Below are positions 1-5,244 of a stretch of DNA of 5,244 nt, one piece after another. Every line of letters begins with the position of its first letter. The first letter of the stretch is position 1. Source of the stretch: Chloroflexota bacterium (GTDB taxonomy: Bacteria; Chloroflexota; Anaerolineae; Promineifilales; Promineifilaceae); assembly GCA_030599405.1 (NCBI GenBank), contig JAUVOB010000149.1:1-5244 (forward strand). The letters run 5' to 3'. Under the pieces are notes generated by a model. The model worked only from the letters and a program-made list of their open reading frames with translations, made no database searches and had not been told where the DNA came from. A program made the translations under genes and the position numbers.

Positions 1-1
1 A

Positions 2-937
2 GTTAATCCGTCCGTAGTCCATATACTGGTCTATCTTCAGGAGGGAGAAACGTTCCCACTTGGTAGCGGAAGCGGATTTATCTTCGACGCCGAAGGCCGG
101 ATCGTGACTAACAACCATGTAGTGGAAGATGGTCAAAGTTTCGAAGTGATATTTTCCGATGGTAGCCGGAGTCGTGCTGAGATTGTAGGCCGAGATATCG
201 ATAGCGACCTGGCAGTTATCGAGGTAGATTCAGCCCCCGACGGATCTAATCCAGTTGTCCTGGGTGACTCGGATCAGCTTCTTGTAGGCCAATTGGTTAT
301 CGCTATTGGCAACCCGTTCGGCGAACAAGGCTCAATGTCATTAGGCATCGTCAGCGGACTTGGCAGGAGCCTAGAATCGCAACGGCAGCCAGACAACACG
401 CTCGGTCACTATTCGTTACCGCAGGTAGTACAGACAGATGCTCCTATTAATCCGGGTAATTCTGGTGGCCCGTTATTGAATCTGGACGGCGAGGTTGTTG
501 GCGTTAATAGCGCGATCCGCACGACAACAGGTGTTAATTCGGGCGTCGGCTTCTCGATTCCAGTAAACGCGGTTCGACGAATCGTCCCCACATTGATTGA
601 TCATGGCGAGTACGTTTACTCGTATTTGGGCGTGCAAATACAATCTCTGAATCTGAACTTACAGGAGAGGTTCAATTTACCCCAGTTCAAAGGGGCTTAT
701 GTTACCGGTTTAACAGCCGGCGGGCCGGCGGATGATGCTGGGCTTATACCCGCTCGCGATAGCGATCGTCTTGGAGGTGACCTTATTGTGGCCATAGACG
801 GGCAACCGATTCAAGACACTGAGGAATTGATCGCCTATCTTGTCTTTAACACGGAGGTGGATCAGACGGTCAACCTGTCAGTTATTCGCGATGGTGAAAC
901 AGTCATTGTTCCCCTGACGCTTGGGGCAAGGCCATAA
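2..937 (+). CDS. HtrA/DegP-like serine protease with one PDZ domain, 5'-truncated by window edge
   Basis: This is an S1C-family (HtrA/Deg) endopeptidase, which degrades misfolded proteins in the cell envelope. The reading frame is open from base 2, so the start codon lies upstream; the GTG at 104 is an internal Val codon (in the IVTNNHV motif) and not a start. Of the gene, 311 residues plus stop are visible. The protease domain covers about residues 1-200 of the visible part. It includes the GSGSGF strand, the catalytic His in TNNHVV (codon 116-118), the catalytic Asp in DSDLAV (206-208) and the nucleophile Ser in GNSGGPL (461-463). A single PDZ domain follows (about 205-311), opening with YLGV and containing GPADDAGL and GGDLIVAIDGQ, with about nine extra residues between these two motifs compared with classical DegP. 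A second PDZ is absent. The missing N-terminus would be expected to hold a signal or membrane anchor. The triad is complete, so the enzyme should be active. The family call is very secure; the exact paralogue is not. Confidence 0.95.
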   Translation, partial: VNPSVVHILVYLQEGETFPLGSGSGFIFDAEGRIVTNNHVVEDGQSFEVIFSDGSRSRAEIVGRDIDSDLAVIEVDSAPDGSNPVVLGDSDQLLVGQLVIAIGNPFGEQGSMSLGIVSGLGRSLESQRQPDNTLGHYSLPQVVQTDAPINPGNSGGPLLNLDGEVVGVNSAIRTTTGVNSGVGFSIPVNAVRRIVPTLIDHGEYVYSYLGVQIQSLNLNLQERFNLPQFKGAYVTGLTAGGPADDAGLIPARDSDRLGGDLIVAIDGQPIQDTEELIAYLVFNTEVDQTVNLSVIRDGETVIVPLTLGARP

Positions 938-988
938 TAGGAATCTGAGTATTCTAGCCATATTAAGCAACCTATAACGGCGCTATAA

Positions 989-1018
989 GAGTCGGTGAAA
1001 GAAAATTTCTTAAGACTC
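989..1018. repeat. Imperfect inverted repeat in the protease / eRF1-like spacer
   Basis: GAGTC (989-993) pairs with GACTC (1014-1018), and inside this the arms AAGAAA (999-1004) and TTTCTT (1006-1011) are also complementary around one central base. Just upstream, CTATAA occurs twice (972-977 and 983-988), exactly 11 bases apart. No T-run follows the repeat, so it does not look like an intrinsic terminator. It could be an operator or weak mRNA structure in the 140-base spacer, or chance in AT-rich DNA. Nothing else is evident in this spacer apart from the ribosome-binding site. Confidence 0.25.
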
Positions 1019-1064
1019 CAGATGAGCGCTTTGAATAACGAAGGAACTAACCGGATATTGCGAC

Positions 1065-1073
1065 TAAGGAGGT
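1065..1073 (+). promoter_or_regulatory. Consensus Shine-Dalgarno of the eRF1-like gene
   Basis: TAAGGAGGT is fully complementary to the usual 3' end of 16S rRNA, and its GGAGG core ends 5 bases before the ATG at 1078. It fixes the start of the downstream gene. It also stands out because neither of the next two genes has any recognisable Shine-Dalgarno sequence. Confidence 0.9.
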
Positions 1074-1077
1074 AAAA

Positions 1078-2199
1078 ATGATCACGCAGGAGGATCTGCA
1101 GGAATTGCTGGCGTTTAACGCGGAGGGCGCACAGGTGCTTAGCCTTTATCTTGATGCCGATACATCTCAGCAAACCAGCGAAACTGTAAAACTGCATGTG
1201 CGATCGATGCTTAAAGATATCAATGGTTTAGATGCCGACGCGTCAGCCATAGAACGCTATCTCGACTTCTCCCACGACTGGGGTATACCAGGTCTGGCAC
1301 TGTTCTCCTGCGCGGACCGTGATTTTTTCCGCGCCTATCCATCGGCCATATCCTTTCGAAACAGGTTGCGGATCGGTCGAAGACCACACTTAAAGCCATT
1401 CTCCCACTTGTTAGACTATTACGCGTACTATGGTGTTATTGTGGTAGATCGAGTCGGAGCTCGATTCTTTGAGTATCACATGGGAGAGTTGCAGAAAGTT
1501 GCAGGAACGATGGGCGACGATGTACGCAAGCTGAAACTTGGTGGCGGTTCTGCTAGAGGTGGTGGAGCGATATCCGCAACGGGACAAAGGGGCGGACAGG
1601 GCGGCAGGCACGAAGAGGAAGTGGCTCTGAGAACTATGCGGGACGCAGCGGAAGCGGCTCAGAAATTTTTTGCCAACAGGCCAACACGTAGATTGTTTGT
1701 GGGCGGAACGGCCGCGAATGTGCCCCAATTCCGCGAAAATCTTTCTAGACAACTCCAGAGTCGTATTGCCGGAACGTTCGCCGTAGACATGAACGCAGGG
1801 GAGCGTGAAATTCATCATCTGGCGCTAGGGCTTCTGGAACAGGCCAATGCTGAGCGAGAAGGGAAATTGGTACAAAGTCTGATCACCACCGCCGCCAAAG
1901 GGGGGAACGCCGTTGTCGGCTTGAACCCAACCTTAAGGAGTATTGGAGAAGGACGCGTTCAGACCTTAGTGATTAGCGATGATTACAGGACTCCGGGGTA
2001 CTTCGACGAGAATTCAAAATACCTAACAGTCCGTGAAAACGATACGTCGCCGTTTGGAGAGAGCCAGCTTGTCGCCGTAGACGATGTAATTGAAGAGGCG
2101 GTATCGAACACCTTCGAACAAGGAGGTACCGTCGAGGTAATTAGAGATAATCCGGATCTAGAAAAGGCCGGTCAGATAGGTGCCTTGCTGCGTTATTAA
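1078..2199 (+). CDS. eRF1-like bacterial release-factor homologue (baeRF/VLRF1 class) with a GGQ motif
   Basis: A 373-residue cytoplasmic protein resembling bacterial relatives of archaeo-eukaryotic eRF1, Pelota and Vms1. Such proteins are proposed to hydrolyse peptidyl-tRNA during ribosome rescue or quality control; for this subfamily the role is an inference. Three parts are visible. The N-terminal part (about 1-110) contains GLALFSCADRDFF. The central part (about 118-235) has the strand YGVIVVDRVGARFFEY, then a Gly-rich loop (155-177) with GGQ at 172-174 (bases 1591-1599), a long charged helix, and LFVGGTAANV. The C-terminal L7Ae-like part (about 255-373) has GGNAVVGL, VQTLVISDDYR and the closing IGALLRY, which matches the eRF1 domain 3 ending. 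Where I remember relatives having paired cysteines (about 303-328), this protein has none; its only Cys is C78. The ATG start is set by a perfect Shine-Dalgarno. The gene lies downstream of the protease in the same direction and ends before a strong terminator. The broad family is well supported; the exact baeRF subfamily (10 is my guess) is uncertain. Confidence 0.85.
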   Translation: MITQEDLQELLAFNAEGAQVLSLYLDADTSQQTSETVKLHVRSMLKDINGLDADASAIERYLDFSHDWGIPGLALFSCADRDFFRAYPSAISFRNRLRIGRRPHLKPFSHLLDYYAYYGVIVVDRVGARFFEYHMGELQKVAGTMGDDVRKLKLGGGSARGGGAISATGQRGGQGGRHEEEVALRTMRDAAEAAQKFFANRPTRRLFVGGTAANVPQFRENLSRQLQSRIAGTFAVDMNAGEREIHHLALGLLEQANAEREGKLVQSLITTAAKGGNAVVGLNPTLRSIGEGRVQTLVISDDYRTPGYFDENSKYLTVRENDTSPFGESQLVAVDDVIEEAVSNTFEQGGTVEVIRDNPDLEKAGQIGALLRY

Positions 2200-2249
2200 C
2201 TTCGTAAACCAGCCTGAGCTCTTGTTTAATTGGAGCAAATGGATTATGG

Positions 2250-2281
2250 CGGGGTGCAGGTTCTATCTGCACCCCGTTTTT
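2250..2281 (+). terminator. Intrinsic terminator after the eRF1-like gene
   Basis: A perfect 10-bp GC-rich stem (CGGGGTGCAG at 2250-2259 pairing with CTGCACCCCG at 2267-2276) encloses a 7-base loop and is followed directly by TTTTT (2277-2281). It starts 50 bases after the stop codon at 2199. The reverse strand lacks a T-run at the matching position, so it works only for rightward transcription. It separates the protease/eRF1-like unit from the binding-protein/kinase unit. Confidence 0.93.
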
Positions 2282-2346
2282 CGTAAGTGGTCAATATTGA
2301 TGTTTATGTAAAGTTTCTTGCGCATGTATCCGGACCCTACAAGAAC

Positions 2347-2374
2347 TCGACGGCCTGCTGAATTGAACTATACT
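2347..2374 (+). promoter_or_regulatory. Candidate leaderless promoter of the solute-binding protein gene
   Basis: TATACT at 2369-2374 matches five of six bases of the sigma-70 -10 consensus. TCGACG at 2347-2352 matches four of six of the -35 consensus, with a 16-base spacer. The -10 ends six bases before the ATG at 2381, so transcription would begin at or within a base or so of that codon, giving an mRNA without a leader. This fits the absence of a Shine-Dalgarno sequence. It rests on motif matching only, and the element lies inside the longer alternative reading frame that starts at TTG 2318. Confidence 0.35.
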
Positions 2375-2380
2375 TTGCGC

Positions 2381-3694
2381 ATGCGCGTACTGGGAGGGAT
2401 AGTACTTGTGGTATCGATTTTCCTCACCGGCTGCGGGCTATTTGGTGGGGATTCAGAGGAGCCAGTGCTGACTGTGGAAGCTGAAGAGCCAACGCCGGTA
2501 GCCACGCCAACCCTCATGACAATCCCCCAGACAACACCGGCTACAGGGCTTTCGTCTCCGGAAACCATAAACGTCTGGATCGCCAACCAGTTTTCGCCCC
2601 AAAATGATCCCCAAGGCGGTGTGATATTGGCCGATCAGATCACATCTTTCCAGGCCAGCCATCCGGAATTAGCAGTAAATGTAGAAGGCAAGGCGCCGAC
2701 AGGCCCGGGAGGTATTCTGAGTTACCTGCGCGCTGGGAGCGGCATCGCACCTGACATCATGCCAGACTTAGTAATGCTGCCATCGGAGGAGTTGGATCGC
2801 GCGGCTTTGCAAGGGCTTATCTATCCGATGGATAGCCTTCTCAGTCAGGAGATGATTGATGATCTATTTCCGGCCGCGAGTGTAATCAGCCAGGTAAATG
2901 GAGGGATTTACGGTTATCCGTTTTCTCTCACTGACATGCATCATCTTGTATACGACGGCGAATTGATCTCGGAGCCGCTCCCCGAAACGTGGAATGACCT
3001 CCTCGAGGTTGAAGATGCCCAATTTGCTTTCCCGGCTGACGGAATTCCCGGAGCGGAGATGGCGCTTCAGCTCTATCTGGCAGCCGGTGGAATGCTTACC
3101 GACGAAGCGAATCAACCAGTATTGGAAGTGGATCCGTTGACGCAAGCTCTCAGCCAATTCAATCGGGGAACGACTCGTCGAGTTATTCTAAGGGAAAGCG
3201 CTAATTTGGCGACGGTTGGCGATGCCTGGCAGATTCTTGTGGATGGTGATGCGAATCTTGTGCAGAATGAGGCAAGCGCTTATCTGTCCGATCGTCAGAG
3301 CAAGCCGGAGAGCAATCCAGGGCGTGTTCCAGGATTCGATAGCGCCTTAAGGCCATTCGTAAACGGTTGGGTGTGGGCCCTAAGCACTCCGGATCCAGAG
3401 AGGCAGATATTAGCCTCGGAGCTGCTGGCATCCATTGCTTCAGGTCCAAATATCGGTGATTGGAGCATGGCGGCTGGACAGCTGCCGGCTCGTCGTTCTG
3501 CATATAATCAGTGGCCTGTGAATATTACTCTTACCCAATTCTTCAGCCAGGCATCGGAACACGCTCACCAGTTTCCTGAAGGTGCAAACGAGGCGATTAT
3601 GGAAACGTTGAGCGATGCGGTCATCCAAGTGATTACATTGTCTAAATCGCCACGTTCGGCAGCGGAGGAAGCAGCGCAAGCCGTACGCCCCTAA
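2381..3694 (+). CDS. ABC-type extracellular solute-binding lipoprotein (sugar-type, family 1)
   Basis: Secreted, membrane-anchored binding protein that would capture a solute, probably a sugar or oligosaccharide, for an ABC importer. From ATG 2381 it has 437 residues: a short signal peptide with a hydrophobic core (about 3-14), lipobox LTGC with the lipidated Cys at 18, an acidic and Pro/Thr-rich linker (about 22-60), then the binding fold. Fold signatures include INVWIAN (63-69), a PDLVML strand followed by the AALQGLIYPMD region (128-151), GIYGYPFS (175-182), PETWNDLLE (201-209), YLAAGG (232-237), WVWALSTPDP (330-339) and GQLPARRSAY (366-375). All are typical of the family. The frame is open back to TTG 2318, with ATG 2324 as another option. 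I prefer 2381 because it gives a compact lipoprotein signal, whereas the longer forms add a Pro/Arg-rich extension; no start has a Shine-Dalgarno. No permease or ATPase gene is visible nearby. The ligand cannot be told from sequence. Confidence 0.88.
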   Translation: MRVLGGIVLVVSIFLTGCGLFGGDSEEPVLTVEAEEPTPVATPTLMTIPQTTPATGLSSPETINVWIANQFSPQNDPQGGVILADQITSFQASHPELAVNVEGKAPTGPGGILSYLRAGSGIAPDIMPDLVMLPSEELDRAALQGLIYPMDSLLSQEMIDDLFPAASVISQVNGGIYGYPFSLTDMHHLVYDGELISEPLPETWNDLLEVEDAQFAFPADGIPGAEMALQLYLAAGGMLTDEANQPVLEVDPLTQALSQFNRGTTRRVILRESANLATVGDAWQILVDGDANLVQNEASAYLSDRQSKPESNPGRVPGFDSALRPFVNGWVWALSTPDPERQILASELLASIASGPNIGDWSMAAGQLPARRSAYNQWPVNITLTQFFSQASEHAHQFPEGANEAIMETLSDAVIQVITLSKSPRSAAEEAAQAVRP

Positions 3695-3714
3695 GTTGAC
3701 ATAACATTGCTATC

Positions 3715-5049
3715 GTGAAGACCGTGTTCCCCCTCTATAGTGAATACCCGCAGCATATCCAAGCTTTGATTAGCTCTGCCTTGGGCGCTGTACAGCCAGA
3801 AGAAGCTGTGCAACGCAAGCTCAGTCGAAATGGTGGGCGGATTGTAGTCGGTTCTACTGAATATGACCTCGGACCAGGCCGTGTATTTCTCGTCGGTGCA
3901 GGAAAGGCAAGCGGCAGGATGGGGATAGCGGCTTGGGAAATCCTGGGCGATTTACTAGAAGAAGGGATCCTCATTACCAAGGACAGCGGAGAGGGAGATC
4001 CTCTCCCCGCGTATAGATCGAGGCTACCGGAATCGATCAAGGTATTCAAGGCTAGCCACCCGGTATCGGACGACCGTGGTATTGAGGCCACCGTTGCCAT
4101 CGAAACTATGCTGGCGCGTACCATGGAAAACGACCTGGTCTTGTGTCTCATATCCGGTGGAGCCTCATCTCTAATGACCCGGCCGATAATTCCGCTTGCC
4201 GATTGGCAGAGGCTCGTTACCGTTTTGCTGGCGAGTGGTTGCCCGATCAACGAACTCAATTCCGTTCGCCGGCAGATTGATTCTGTCAAAGGAGGGGGTC
4301 TTCTAGAGCTAGCTGCACCGGCTGCCTGCGCATCACTAATTCTGAGTGATGTCGTCGGTAATCCGCTGGAGGTTATTGGCAGTGGTCCAACCATTGCCAT
4401 CAAGGAAAATCCTCAGGTCGCCCGGCTTATCCTGAATAGATACGGCGTTGCTGACGAGCTTCCAGAAGAGGTTTGGAAGAGATTGGACAGTGCTCTTAAC
4501 CGTGTAGAGGATTCAGAGCCTGTGGATACTCCAGAAGCCTTCAATTGTATTATTGGGGATGTCAAGGGAGCTGCGATGGCGGCCGCAACAACCGCTAGTC
4601 AACTTGGTTTCTCAACCCAATTGCTTACTTGTCATCTAGAAGGCGAGGCAAGAGAGGTCGGCAAGGTAGCCGCATCACTGGCCAAGGACGCAAGACCGGG
4701 AACATGTCTGATCCTAGGCGGAGAGACCACCGTAACATTGCGAGGCCATGGTCATGGTGGTCGAAACCAGGAAACAGTTCTCGCGGCCGCTATAGCCCTT
4801 GATAATGTAAAATATGTCGTGGTTGCCAGTTTCGCCACCGACGGTGAAGATGGTCCGACGGCGTCAGCCGGTGCTTTCGCCACCGGATCGACCTTATCAG
4901 ATGCATCCGTTGAGGGCCTGGATCCGCTTGAGTACTTGGAGAATAACGACTCTAATGCTTTCTTTACGCGTGTAGGCGGGCTCCTACACACCGGCCCGAC
5001 GGGAACGAATGTCAACGACTTACTCTTCATTTTCAGATATGAAGAGTAG
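3715..5049 (+). CDS. Type-2 glycerate kinase (glycerate 2-kinase, DUF4147/MOFRL family)
   Basis: Cytoplasmic enzyme phosphorylating D-glycerate with ATP, most often to 2-phosphoglycerate in this family, feeding lower glycolysis from serine, glyoxylate or sugar-acid breakdown. At 444 residues it has the usual full length. The N-terminal DUF4147 domain (about 10-250) shows GAGKAS (61-66), KASHPVSD (112-119), LISGGASSL (145-153), LNSVRRQ (181-187) with VKGGG (191-195), and LSDVVGNPLEVIGSGPT (210-226). The C-terminal MOFRL domain (about 330-440) shows GGETTV (335-340), GHGGRNQE (346-353), ATDGEDGPT (374-382) and GPTGTNVNDL (427-436). Lys64, Asp212 and Arg350 sit in the motifs I associate with catalysis. 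One deviation: TASAG stands where TDAAG is common. The start is GTG 3715, 20 bases after the previous stop; no Shine-Dalgarno is visible, and GTG 3724 is an alternative. Probably co-transcribed with the binding protein. Family assignment is very secure; 2- versus 3-phosphorylation is inferred. Confidence 0.95.
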   Translation: MKTVFPLYSEYPQHIQALISSALGAVQPEEAVQRKLSRNGGRIVVGSTEYDLGPGRVFLVGAGKASGRMGIAAWEILGDLLEEGILITKDSGEGDPLPAYRSRLPESIKVFKASHPVSDDRGIEATVAIETMLARTMENDLVLCLISGGASSLMTRPIIPLADWQRLVTVLLASGCPINELNSVRRQIDSVKGGGLLELAAPAACASLILSDVVGNPLEVIGSGPTIAIKENPQVARLILNRYGVADELPEEVWKRLDSALNRVEDSEPVDTPEAFNCIIGDVKGAAMAAATTASQLGFSTQLLTCHLEGEAREVGKVAASLAKDARPGTCLILGGETTVTLRGHGHGGRNQETVLAAAIALDNVKYVVVASFATDGEDGPTASAGAFATGSTLSDASVEGLDPLEYLENNDSNAFFTRVGGLLHTGPTGTNVNDLLFIFRYEE

Positions 5050-5053
5050 AGAG

Positions 5054-5077
5054 ATGAGCCCGATTTTGCAGGCTCAT
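5054..5077 (+). terminator. Hairpin just after the glycerate kinase, possible terminator without T-run
   Basis: ATGAGCC (5054-5060) pairs with GGCTCAT (5071-5077) around a 10-base loop, and two more pairs are possible beyond one mismatch. It begins five bases after the stop codon, where an end-of-operon structure is expected. No T-run follows, so it may instead protect the mRNA 3' end or act as a weak terminator. It is the best candidate for the end of this transcription unit. Confidence 0.4.
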
Positions 5078-5170
5078 GTCGGTTATAGCCAGTCGCTCGT
5101 GCACAGCTGGCGATGACAGGAGCGTGACCGCTTCGAAGAGGATGCCATTCTATGTGGAGCCAGCGATTAT

Positions 5171-5199
5171 GGTTGTCCCTCCGGTATACGCCGGCAACC
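5171..5199. repeat. Bulged hairpin in the 3' intergenic region
   Basis: GGTTG (5171-5175) pairs with CAACC (5195-5199), and CCGG (5181-5184) pairs with CCGG (5191-5194) around a six-base loop, leaving a five-base bulge on the left arm. A smaller stem, GCCAG (5088-5092) with CTGGC (5107-5111), lies upstream. No T-run, tRNA or known RNA family is recognisable. The region 5050-5244 carries no coding frame with recognisable content. Confidence 0.35.
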
Positions 5200-5206
5200 A
5201 CTAAAC

Positions 5207-5237
5207 TTGCCTTTCGCCAGGTATTTTACATAATGTA
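5207..5237 (+). promoter_or_regulatory. Candidate rightward promoter with overlapping palindrome
   Basis: TTGCCT (5207-5212, four of six matches to the -35 consensus) and CATAAT (5229-5234, five of six to the -10) are separated by 16 bases. The perfect odd palindrome TACAT-A-ATGTA (5227-5237) lies across the -10, where a repressor dimer could bind. It sits at the right end of the window and would drive a gene beyond the edge. This is motif evidence only. Confidence 0.35.
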
Positions 5238-5244
5238 CGTGTAA

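Noticed and set aside
104..106. GTG as the start of the protease gene
   Set aside because: The frame is open and conserved upstream to base 2 (GSGSGFIFDAEGRIV), so this GTG is an internal Val next to the catalytic His.
1031..1059. TTGAAT and GATATT with 17-base spacing as a promoter for the eRF1-like gene
   Set aside because: Each matches only four of six bases, and transcription would begin at or inside the Shine-Dalgarno, so it would not serve that gene well.
1541..1608. Glycine-rich segment as a frameshift or repeat artefact
   Set aside because: The frame continues unbroken into conserved domain sequence on both sides, and the segment sits where a GGQ loop is expected.
3696..3701. Perfect TTGACA (-35) directly after the lipoprotein stop codon
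   Set aside because: No -10-like sequence lies 16-18 bases downstream; the nearest, TATAGT at 3736-3741, is 34 bases away and inside the kinase gene.
3735..4403. 222-codon reverse-strand frame inside the glycerate kinase
   Set aside because: It is antisense to strongly conserved kinase motifs, has a low-complexity Ser/Pro-rich translation and no sign of its own start signals.
5171..5199. tRNA or tRNA-like gene suggested by GGTTG/CAACC arms
   Set aside because: No cloverleaf, acceptor stem, anticodon arm or T-loop consensus can be assembled around it.
4752..5201. 149-codon reverse-strand frame overlapping the kinase 3' end
   Set aside because: It mostly mirrors the MOFRL coding region, shows no recognisable domain, and has no ribosome-binding site.

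Overview
The window carries four consecutive genes, all on the + strand: the 3' part of an HtrA-type serine protease, an eRF1-like bacterial release-factor homologue (baeRF/VLRF1 class), a secreted solute-binding lipoprotein, and a type-2 (MOFRL-family) glycerate kinase. Base composition looks fairly even between GC and AT, and coding density is high. The single-PDZ HtrA with an insertion before its GGD motif, the eRF1-like bacterial protein and the lipoprotein with an acidic, Pro/Thr-rich linker together suggest a member of the Chloroflexota, probably from an environmental genome. That assignment is inferred from remembered family distributions and not proven by the sequence.

Layout. Bases 2-937 encode the protease. 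Its N-terminus lies outside the window, and its catalytic His, Asp and Ser are all present. A 140-base spacer with no convincing terminator leads to a consensus ribosome-binding site and the eRF1-like gene (1078-2199). A strong intrinsic terminator (2250-2281) closes that unit. The solute-binding protein (best start 2381, end 3694) follows; it has no Shine-Dalgarno sequence but has a -10-like element placed as for a leaderless mRNA. The glycerate kinase (3715-5049) begins 20 bases after it, probably co-transcribed. The last 195 bases hold no supported gene, but contain two hairpins and a promoter-like element pointing right, out of the window.

Function. The terminator splits the window into two likely transcription units. 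The first pairs envelope protein quality control (HtrA) with a probable ribosome-rescue or peptidyl-tRNA hydrolysis factor. The second pairs a sugar-type binding protein, with no permease genes in view, with an enzyme that phosphorylates glycerate for entry into lower glycolysis. The most notable feature is a literal GGQ tripeptide in the eRF1-like protein at the place expected for the catalytic loop, combined with an apparent loss of zinc-ribbon cysteines near its C-terminus.
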